NCBI RefSeq assembly: GCF_003337415.1
Contig: NZ_QPJT01000025.1
Coordinates: 10,102-60,326, forward strand
Origin: Anaerobacterium chartisolvens
GTDB lineage: Bacteria > Bacillota > Clostridia > Acetivibrionales > DSM-27016
DNA: 50,225 nt
Direction: 5' to 3'
The notes beneath the pieces were generated by a model, which worked only from the letters and a program-made list of their open reading frames with translations, was not told the DNA's origin and did no database searches. Below, in pieces: positions 8,731-15,823 of the stretch (position 1 is the stretch's first letter; every line of letters starts with the position of its first letter). Position numbers and translations under genes: made by a program.

Positions 8731-10893
8731 ATGCTCCCTTTACCAAGGCTTGATGATGAATCCTTTGAAGAGATTTTTGGAGATGCCAGACGCCAGATTC
8801 CCGGTTTGACATTGGAATGGACGGATTTTAACTATCATGATCCGGGAATTACTATTCTGCAGCTTTTATCATGGCTCAAGGAAATGCAGCAGTTTTACCT
8901 TGACGGCATTGGGGATGTGCATACCGTTAAGTACCTCAAGCTGTTAAATCACATGCCAAGAAAGGCTCAGAGCGCGCATACCGACGTGTATTTAAGAGAT
9001 GTTGAAGGGGACATTATTCTCCCGCGAGGAACTAAATTTGACGCACAGGGTGTGGTGTTTGAAACGGAAAGACCGTTCTTCCTCCCGGCAAACACAATTG
9101 AATGCCTGCAGTCGTTCCGGGGAGTCAGGTGGGAGGACATTACACATATACTTGCGGAAAGAGACGGCTTATCCGAGTATGCCTTCGGAGAAAAGCCCCA
9201 AAATGAAAGTGAGCTTCTCATAGGCTTTAAAAAAGCTCTTCCGGCAAACAGCCCATTGCTTTTGCATATACAGCTGGTTGAAAAAAAGGGGCTAAAACGA
9301 AATGCGGAAAACGGAGAGGAAATGTATCCTCTTGCCCGGCTCAAGTGGCGGTATTGGACAGACGGCAGGTGGGAGGATGCCACCGTTATAAGGGACGAAA
9401 CCCTTGGAATTATAAGGGATGGCTATATTGAGCTTACGATGGATGAGGATATCGAAGCGTCTGTACAGGGAGAATGCCCCCATGAGCTTTACTGGGTAAA
9501 GTGTATCCTTAACTCATGCAGCTACGACACAGCTCCAAGGCTTGAAAGAATATCCATTCACTCTGTGCCGGTAATACAACAAAATACATTAAGTGAAGCT
9601 GTTTATTTCGATGGGACGGGCACGGACAGGCAGAGTTTGTGGATGGACAGCTTTCTTTCAATTACGTGCAGCCCAGAAATACAGGTGCTTGGGAAGGATG
9701 GCCTGTGGTATACGTGGCACAGCTTTTATGTTGAAAACAATGAAGACGGGTGGTTCAGAGCTGTTGTTGTTATGCCGGATGAAAACGGAAGCGTGCCGCC
9801 TGCCGGAGTGCGCAACATCCGCGTTATTTACACAAGCAATGAAATGGCTGACAAAAGCATTGTTGCAGGCAGTACTGGCTATCCGGGACAAAAGTATTCA
9901 ATAGGTGTTGAGGGGATAGTATACGAAAGCTTTGAGCTGCAAATAGGAGTTCCGTCAGGAGACGGAATGCTATGGCAGGATTGGGTAAAAACAGAGGATT
10001 TACTGATGCAAGGCTCTGGAGACAGGAGCTATAGTCTGGATGCCGGGAGCGGGCGGATTACTTTTGGAGATGGGGAAAATGGGGCGATTCCATGCAAAGG
10101 GATCGACAATATAAGTATTATTTCATGCCGGCAGTCGAGTGGTCTCAGGGGCAATATAAAGGACGGCAGGATAAACCGGGTATGCACCGGCGGAACCGAT
10201 ATGGAGGGTATTCTAAAAGGGGTTGTGGCGACGAATAAAAGATCCGCCGAGGGAGGAATGGATGAAGAATCCACTGAAGAGGCACTTTTAAGGCTTAAGG
10301 AAGGGTTTGGAAGGGAGAGCAGAGCCGTGACTGCCGGGGATTATGAGAATATGGTTATGAACACCCCCGGCCTTATCATCTGCAAGGCCAGAGCTATACC
10401 GGGCTACAGGCCCGAAATGGGATATCTGGTTAAAGAAGAATCGGGAAGCTGCATAACTATAGCGGTAAAACCCTACTCTGATTACACCCTCAGGCCGGAG
10501 CTCAATGAGGCGTATCTTTACAATATAAAAAGACATTTAGACAGGCACAGGCTTATTACTACCGAGGTGCATGTAATTCCCCCAAGGTATATAGGTATTC
10601 ATGTTTCATGTGTGGTTGAGGTGAAGCCTTATTATAAGGACATACAAAAACGTCTGGAGGATTTTTTAAGGAAGGAGCTGGATGCTGTGCAGGGGGGAAG
10701 GGATTTCGGGCAAAGCATTGAGTACGGCGATATATACGGAAGGCTTGAGCTTATGGACTGTGTAAAGCATATTATAGCTCTTTCAATTGAACCCCGTGGG
10801 GCAGATGTAATCAAAAAATATGGTGGAGATATTGAAATACCTCCCCATGGACTCATCTACCCCGAGGTGATTGATATTGAAATTAAGGAATAG
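8731..10893 (+). CDS. eCIS second baseplate J-like protein (Pvc12-like)
   Basis: 720 residues from ATG 8731, chosen because AAAGGAGGGATATA directly precedes it and the protein N-terminus MLPLPRLDDESFEEIF is family-like. The frame is open 135 bp further upstream into the previous gene. Recognisable segments are NYHDPGITILQLLSWLKEMQ, the GTKFDAQGVVFETE strand, GSGRITFGDGENGAIP and SRAVTAGDYENMVMNTPGLI. These are typical of the putative baseplate assembly protein family found in eCIS and some myophages. Distantly paralogous in layout to the preceding 1005-residue protein; the pair probably forms a wedge heterodimer. Confidence 0.85.
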   Translation: MLPLPRLDDESFEEIFGDARRQIPGLTLEWTDFNYHDPGITILQLLSWLKEMQQFYLDGIGDVHTVKYLKLLNHMPRKAQSAHTDVYLRDVEGDIILPRGTKFDAQGVVFETERPFFLPANTIECLQSFRGVRWEDITHILAERDGLSEYAFGEKPQNESELLIGFKKALPANSPLLLHIQLVEKKGLKRNAENGEEMYPLARLKWRYWTDGRWEDATVIRDETLGIIRDGYIELTMDEDIEASVQGECPHELYWVKCILNSCSYDTAPRLERISIHSVPVIQQNTLSEAVYFDGTGTDRQSLWMDSFLSITCSPEIQVLGKDGLWYTWHSFYVENNEDGWFRAVVVMPDENGSVPPAGVRNIRVIYTSNEMADKSIVAGSTGYPGQKYSIGVEGIVYESFELQIGVPSGDGMLWQDWVKTEDLLMQGSGDRSYSLDAGSGRITFGDGENGAIPCKGIDNISIISCRQSSGLRGNIKDGRINRVCTGGTDMEGILKGVVATNKRSAEGGMDEESTEEALLRLKEGFGRESRAVTAGDYENMVMNTPGLIICKARAIPGYRPEMGYLVKEESGSCITIAVKPYSDYTLRPELNEAYLYNIKRHLDRHRLITTEVHVIPPRYIGIHVSCVVEVKPYYKDIQKRLEDFLRKELDAVQGGRDFGQSIEYGDIYGRLELMDCVKHIIALSIEPRGADVIKKYGGDIEIPPHGLIYPEVIDIEIKE

Positions 10894-10904
10894 GGGGAAT
10901 ACAT

Positions 10905-12050
10905 ATGGAGGGTGCATATACGGACAACGAACTGAAAAAAATGACTCTTGCGGGCGATTTGTGGAGAGCCGGCTTCCGGGATAACTTTATTGTGGATTCC
11001 TCCGGGTGTATGGTATTGGAAAGCAGCATAAGGAAGGGCATTTTTTTCAGCAGGTCGGTGGATATGCTTGAAAGTGAAATGACCTATAACAGAATGGTGA
11101 TTAACGCGGTATATTCTCAGCACTCAAATATACAAATAAGAATAAGGGCCTCGGATAACGCTTATATGTCTTACAGGGGCGGGCTTATACAGGTGGATGA
11201 TTTTCTTGCAGAGCCGGAGGTGGACACAGGGGAAAAGCAGGAGCTGTTTGAAGGGAAAGACAGTATACGCTGTGAAAGGCTTTCCGACATCCTTTTGCAC
11301 AGGCTTAAAGGAAGGTATATCTGGATCTGCCTTAAGGCTATTGATACAGGCGAGGGGGAGGTTGTATTTAAAAGCATACACATTGAATTTCCCCAAAAAT
11401 CATTTATTGAGTACCTTCCCGAAATATACCAAAAGGACAGCGATTTTTTAACGCGATATCTAGCGGTATTCCAGTCGGTATATACCGATATGGAGAGAAG
11501 CATAGACAGGCTTCCCATGCTGCTGGATGCCGATGCGGTGTCGGGCGGATTTTTGGATTACCTTGCCTCATGGCTTGGAGTAAATAATGAAGGGGCTATA
11601 CTAGACACCACTCAATTTAAGTATATTGTTAAAAACGCTTTGACGCTGAACAAAGCAAAGGGTACCGTATGGAGCATAATTGACATGGTGAGGCTTTATA
11701 CCGGAGAGGAGCCGTATATTATAGAGTTTTTTGAGCTTAGGGGATATGCCAAAGGCAACAGGGAAAGAGAGCTGCTTTATCACAGGCTGTACACCGACAA
11801 TCCGCATACCTTTTGCATTGTGCTTAAAAATCAGGAGGTATTTGAACGGGGTGGAAAGCTTGAGGAGCTTTCATGCCTTATAGAGAAGGTAAGACCTTCG
11901 CATACTGTTGCGCGGATTATTGTGCTTAAGCAAGGGATAAGACTGGATATGCACAGCTATATGGGCATTAACTCAAGGCTTCATATGCACACCGCCGGTT
12001 CTATAGGTGAAAATACAACAATGGACGGAGGGTTTTATCTTAATGCTTAA
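10905..12050 (+). CDS. Tail protein I-like eCIS protein
   Basis: 381 residues, ATG behind AGGGGGAATACAT and 11 bp after the preceding stop. The middle part (SFIEYLPEIYQKDSDFLTRY, SVYTDMERSIDRLPMLLDAD, GGFLDYLASWLGV, LNKAKGTVWSIIDMVRLYTG) matches the phage tail protein I domain used at the baseplate/fibre junction. It closes the structural block of this operon. Immediately after its stop lie three 20-bp repeats and a 216-bp repetitive element, so the downstream cargo genes may be expressed separately. Confidence 0.82.
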   Translation: MEGAYTDNELKKMTLAGDLWRAGFRDNFIVDSSGCMVLESSIRKGIFFSRSVDMLESEMTYNRMVINAVYSQHSNIQIRIRASDNAYMSYRGGLIQVDDFLAEPEVDTGEKQELFEGKDSIRCERLSDILLHRLKGRYIWICLKAIDTGEGEVVFKSIHIEFPQKSFIEYLPEIYQKDSDFLTRYLAVFQSVYTDMERSIDRLPMLLDADAVSGGFLDYLASWLGVNNEGAILDTTQFKYIVKNALTLNKAKGTVWSIIDMVRLYTGEEPYIIEFFELRGYAKGNRERELLYHRLYTDNPHTFCIVLKNQEVFERGGKLEELSCLIEKVRPSHTVARIIVLKQGIRLDMHSYMGINSRLHMHTAGSIGENTTMDGGFYLNA

Positions 12051-12105
12051 CGTTTATGTTAAGACCTTAACGCTTGCGTTAAGACCTTAACGTTGACGTT
12101 ATATA
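12046..12105 (+). repeat. Three 20-bp tandem repeats with internal dyads
   Basis: Units start at 12046, 12066 and 12086. The consensus is CTTAACGnTTnnGTTAAGAC; the third unit loses the right end. Each unit is itself an inverted repeat (TTAACGCTTGCGTTAA in unit 2). They begin inside the stop codon region of the tail protein I gene. Confidence 0.8.
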
Positions 12106-12315
12106 GTTTAACCTTTTACATATAGGATAACGGAGGATGTAAAATAATATCCTCCAGAATAATTTCTACTCTAACTATAGAAGCATGTATACATGTAGAA
12201 GGCGCTTGTGATTTTGGTTGGATTAAATCATATCCCGGTCACGCATTCCGGGGAAATTATTATTCCGGATATTATTTTACATCCTTTTTAGAGAGTTTGT
12301 ATCCTAATTTATATA
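12100..12315 (+). mobile_element. MITE-like element A, copy 1
   Basis: A 216-bp sequence repeated with the same length at 27279 to 27494 in the opposite strand orientation, with a high proportion of identical bases by eye. The core 12135 to 12284 is bounded by ~32-bp imperfect inverted repeats that start GGATGTAAAATAATATCC. There is no coding capacity. The conserved right end TTTGTATCCTAATTTATATA stops 25 bp before the next start codon. This accounts for nearly all the 290-bp gap after the tail protein I gene. It could be a MITE or a conserved leader RNA. Confidence 0.75.
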
Positions 12316-12340
12316 AGGTTAAAAAGAGGGGAGGGTGAAT

Positions 12341-13171
12341 ATGTACAAGAAGGCTTCACATGGAGGAAGCGGTAAGCAGCAGGATGATATTTTTCATGAT
12401 GCCGGGCAGCAGCTTCCTCCGATCCAGAAAAAGAGCGAAGGCAATTCGGGCTTTGCATCGGGGCTGCCTTCGCAGATGATGTCTCAGTATGAGGGCATGT
12501 CGGGCATTGCGCTGGATGATGTCAGCGTGCATTACAATTCCGGCAGGCCCGCCGCTATGGGTGCTCTTGCGTATGCGCAGGGGAGCGAAATACACTTAGG
12601 GCCGGGGCAGGAGAAGCATCTGTCCCATGAGCTGTCCCATGTTATACAGCAGAGGCAGGGAAGGGTTAATTCGTATACTCAGGTGGGAGGAGTTAACATA
12701 AACAGTGACCCGCGGTTGGAGAGTGAGGCAGATAATTTTGCCGCACTGGAATCCAATACCCGGGCCTTAAGGACATCCTTCACACATTTGGAGGGTGATT
12801 TGGGGGAGCCCTCTTCAGAAGGGGTACAGAGAAAGCTTGATCCCGACAGTGCCGTTATGGTGCAGCTCTGCGGAAAGGGTAAAACAGGGATCACGACGTC
12901 GCCTGTTTTTGCTACCCAGACATTATTTGATTCCCACTACAAAAAGCATGTCGCTGAGTTTGGGAGTGTTACACAGGACCAGTATTTAAGCGGTGCACAG
13001 AGCTTGGTCGGCTCAAGCCCGGGAAGCGGTGTTTTATCAAAACAAAGAGCCGATGGGGACACGGTTTTTTACAATCCGACGACTAATGAATTTGCTATAT
13101 TAAGTGGTTCAAAGGAAATAAGGACTTACTTTAAACCGTCAGGTGGGTTAAACTATTATAATAAACAATAA
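12341..13171 (+). CDS. eCIS cargo: DUF4157 domain with C-terminal RNase-like toxin tip
   Basis: 276 residues from ATG 12341, preceded by GAGGGGAGGGTGA; a GTG six bases upstream is less well placed. Residues 1 to 30 are a disordered leader ending LPPIQKKS. Residues ~45 to 135 are DUF4157 (GIALDDVSVHYNSG, AYAQGSEIHLGPGQ, then HELSHVIQQ at about 96), the common eCIS cargo domain with an HExxH-type motif. A linker SFTHLEGDLG...VQRK follows. Residues ~185 to 276 (FDSHYKKHVAEFG, QYLSGAQSLV, DTVFYNPTTNEFAIL, IRTYFKPSGGLNYY) resemble BECR-fold (barnase/EndoU/colicin-like) RNase toxin tips. The toxin identification is from pattern recall. The adjacent CPCC gene may provide immunity. Confidence 0.75.
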   Translation: MYKKASHGGSGKQQDDIFHDAGQQLPPIQKKSEGNSGFASGLPSQMMSQYEGMSGIALDDVSVHYNSGRPAAMGALAYAQGSEIHLGPGQEKHLSHELSHVIQQRQGRVNSYTQVGGVNINSDPRLESEADNFAALESNTRALRTSFTHLEGDLGEPSSEGVQRKLDPDSAVMVQLCGKGKTGITTSPVFATQTLFDSHYKKHVAEFGSVTQDQYLSGAQSLVGSSPGSGVLSKQRADGDTVFYNPTTNEFAILSGSKEIRTYFKPSGGLNYYNKQ

Positions 13172-13191
13172 AACAGGGAGGATTATTCTAA

Positions 13192-13437
13192 ATGGAAAAG
13201 TATAAATGTGTTTGTTGCGGAAATCGGACGTTGGGCAGTGAGCCCCCCGGAACATTTGAAATTTGTCCTGTTTGCTATTGGGAAGATGATAATGTACAGT
13301 TTGAGGATCCGGATTACCCGGATGGAGCAAATAATATCAGCTTGAAGGAGGCGCGGGAAAATTACAAAAAAATAGGCGCGATTTCGGAAGAATTTTTAGA
13401 AGACGTCCGTAAGCCGTCGGAGGACGAGATTTGTTAA
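13192..13437 (+). CDS. Small CPCC-type cysteine-rich protein, candidate immunity
   Basis: 81 residues, ATG behind CAGGGAGGATTATTCTAA, 20 bp after the cargo gene. It contains two CxxC pairs: CVCCG near residue 5 and CPVCYWEDD near residue 24, then DPDYPDGANNISLKEARENY. This is the pattern of the Cys-rich CPCC family (zinc-ribbon-like). The small, acidic protein directly downstream of a toxin-tipped cargo has the position expected of an immunity protein, but that role is inferred from context only. Alternative: a general metal-binding protein unrelated to the toxin. Confidence 0.75.
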   Translation: MEKYKCVCCGNRTLGSEPPGTFEICPVCYWEDDNVQFEDPDYPDGANNISLKEARENYKKIGAISEEFLEDVRKPSEDEIC

Positions 13438-13459
13438 TAAAGGAAATGGAGCTTTAACA

Positions 13460-15538
13460 ATGCTTTGCTATGAGGACTTTTTTGACGGAAAAAATACGGG
13501 TAAGCCTTACAGGGGCTGGGAGGATCAGGCAGGGGACTACATGCTTGCGGTGGATATGGCCTTTCTGGCGGTGCCGGAGTGTGTAAAGGCGGATTCGTCG
13601 GCAAGAACTGCCCTGCTTAAGGCCACGGGACATATTGCCGAAAGGGAGGAGGCATCTGCAAGGGAAGGGATCTTTCTTCCCGCGGAGCATATTGCCGAGG
13701 CCTTTGGACTGTCGGGCTTTGAAAAATTCTGCATGTTTTTGGCACTTCTGCCCGAGCTGGACGGCAAGTATGAAAGGGCGTATGGACAGCTTCACGACAA
13801 TACCTCCCAAGCGCTTGCCACAGTGGGGCTCGCTTCAAGGCTGTACCGCCTGCTTTGGGAGCTTCCGGCCGGAGGGGTGCTGATGCCGTCGAGGGTTTTC
13901 TTTAAGTACATACTGGAGGATATTAAGGAAAATTCCTCTGTGTCAAGGCTTTCACGCATTATACGTCTGAGTGATAAGGTGTTTGACTTTCTGACCGCAA
14001 GGGATTCCGAAAACAGCTTTCCTGAGTATGGCCTCCGGCTTGAGTTTCCCAGCAATCTCCCCACGCTTTATTTAGGGGAGGAGATACAAGACAAAATATG
14101 CTCCATTCTTGACAGCTTATCGGAGGACGCTCGGGCTGGGAAAACGGCATTGTGCCTTTACGGGCCTTCGGGAGCGGGCAAGAGGCTTCATGTAAGACAT
14201 GCCGCCAGACATATTAATATGCCTGTGCTGTGGTGCGATGCCTCAGTGCTGAAAAAGCAAATAAATAATACTGTTGATATTGCTAAAAATATCATTTTTT
14301 ACAGCATACTGTATAAGGCCATACTGTGCCTGTACAATTTTGAGCTGCTTGAGGGCGGTGATGAGAATGCGGCAAGCCATGTTTTAAGCAGGCTTGCCGA
14401 TAATGTGGATGCCTTGTTTATACTGTCCTCAAGGGAGTGGAGGCCGGAGTCGGGGAGTACTGCATACACTACGATAGCACTGCCGATTGACATACCCGGA
14501 GGGGAAAAAAGGATTGAGCTTTGGAGAAGGCTGGCGGAAGGTGCTATGCTTGATCCTTGTGTTGACCTTACAGAGCTGTCAAACAAATTTAATTTTACTC
14601 CCGGTATGATTGAGAGGGCCATAAGAGAGGCAATATCTGAAGCCCGGGCCGCCGGAGAAGCTGTTGGCAGCGGAATGCTTTATAAGGCATGTATACGCCA
14701 GTCCTCAAACGGCCTCGAGAGTAAGGCTTCAAGACTTAAGCCCGCCTTTGCATGGGAGGATCTTATACTGCCCATAGAGCAGAAGAACATGCTTTTGGAT
14801 GCCTGTAACCATATTAAATACAGGCATGTTGTACTTGACCGATGGGGGTTCGATAAAAAGCTTCCTTACGGAAGAGGCTTAAGTATTCTTTTTTATGGGC
14901 CTCCGGGAACAGGTAAGACAATGGGAGCGCAGGTGCTGGCCAATGAGCTGGGCCTTGAAATATACAGGATTGACCTGTCTCAGATGGTAAGCAAATACAT
15001 AGGAGAAACTGAGAAAAATTTAAAGGAGGTTTTCGACGAGGCGTCGAATACAAGCGCTATTCTGTTTTTTGACGAGGCGGACGCACTGTTTGGAAAAAGG
15101 GGAGAGGTACGGGATTCCCATGACAGATATGCAAATATGGAAACCTCCTATCTCCTGCAAAAAATGGAGGAGCATGAGGGAATAACCGTGCTTGCAACCA
15201 ATCTTCTGCAAAATTTTGATGAGGCTTACCGCAGGAGATTTAAGTTTATGATCCATTTTCCCATGCCGGATCAAAGCACCCGAAGGAGGCTTTGGGAGGA
15301 GGTATTTCCCAAACGGCTGCCCCTTGGCCCTGATGTTGATCTGGATTTTATGGCGGAGCGCTTTGAAATTTCAGGCAGCAGTGTAAAAAACATTGCGGTA
15401 GCGGCGAGCTTTCTTGCCGCCGCAGAAGGCCGGTGTGTTGAAATGAAGCATATGATGAAGGCTCTTAAAAATGAGTTGGCAAAAGCGGGAAAGGTTGTCG
15501 TGAGGCAGGATCTGGGCGGATATGGGGATTTGCTTTAG
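13460..15538 (+). CDS. eCIS AAA+ ATPase (Pvc15-like)
   Basis: 692 residues, ATG behind AAAGGAAATGGAGC. The N-terminal ~200 residues are the helical domain typical of eCIS ATPases. A first, weak P-loop module is present (GPSGAGKR near residue 235, no clear Walker B). The second AAA+ module is complete: Walker A GPPGTGKT near 480, Walker B ILFFDEADALFG near 538, and paired arginines YRRRFKF near 590. This family is a core eCIS member in Afp/PVC, needed for particle assembly or cargo loading. The gene lies between two cargo-like genes, which fits a loading role. Confidence 0.9.
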   Translation: MLCYEDFFDGKNTGKPYRGWEDQAGDYMLAVDMAFLAVPECVKADSSARTALLKATGHIAEREEASAREGIFLPAEHIAEAFGLSGFEKFCMFLALLPELDGKYERAYGQLHDNTSQALATVGLASRLYRLLWELPAGGVLMPSRVFFKYILEDIKENSSVSRLSRIIRLSDKVFDFLTARDSENSFPEYGLRLEFPSNLPTLYLGEEIQDKICSILDSLSEDARAGKTALCLYGPSGAGKRLHVRHAARHINMPVLWCDASVLKKQINNTVDIAKNIIFYSILYKAILCLYNFELLEGGDENAASHVLSRLADNVDALFILSSREWRPESGSTAYTTIALPIDIPGGEKRIELWRRLAEGAMLDPCVDLTELSNKFNFTPGMIERAIREAISEARAAGEAVGSGMLYKACIRQSSNGLESKASRLKPAFAWEDLILPIEQKNMLLDACNHIKYRHVVLDRWGFDKKLPYGRGLSILFYGPPGTGKTMGAQVLANELGLEIYRIDLSQMVSKYIGETEKNLKEVFDEASNTSAILFFDEADALFGKRGEVRDSHDRYANMETSYLLQKMEEHEGITVLATNLLQNFDEAYRRRFKFMIHFPMPDQSTRRRLWEEVFPKRLPLGPDVDLDFMAERFEISGSSVKNIAVAASFLAAAEGRCVEMKHMMKALKNELAKAGKVVVRQDLGGYGDLL

Positions 15539-15572
15539 ATCACGCAGAAGATAGCCTGCCAAATTTGTAATG

Positions 15573-15803
15573 GACAGGGACAATGCAGACTGTGTGAAAA
15601 CTATTTTGAGTGAAATTTCAAGCTATAATTCTTGCAAAAATGTAGCGGAGGAATCTTGGGGACGGATTCGTACGCTTCCTAAAGCGTAGCGAAGGACCGA
15701 AGGGAAAGCGGACGAACCGTACCCCATGATGCCGCAGCGGTGGCGGGCTGCAATTTTTCTCGCAGGTTCAGCGTTTTCACACAGTCTGAATGCTCCTTGT
15801 CTC
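15573..15803. mobile_element. MITE-like element C with nested hairpin
   Basis: The inverted repeats CAGACTGTGTGAAAAC (15586 to 15601) and GTTTTCACACAGTCTG (15773 to 15788) match perfectly, with weaker matches (GGACAGGGA against TCCTTGTCT) just outside. Between them is a second long dyad, 15657 to 15726 (TGGGGACGGATTCGT against ACGAACCGTACCCCA), REP-like. No ORF. The element fills most of the 285-bp gap between the ATPase and the LanM-like gene. Confidence 0.7.
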
Positions 15804-15823
15804 AGATGAATGGAGGGTAAGAC

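Noticed and set aside
2628-12050. An ordinary temperate prophage
   Set aside because: No head, packaging, integrase or lysis genes are present; the AAA+ ATPase, DUF4255, DUF4280 and DUF4157 proteins point to an eCIS.
12046-12105. CRISPR array
   Set aside because: Repeats are 20 bp, directly adjacent, without spacers, and no cas genes are present.
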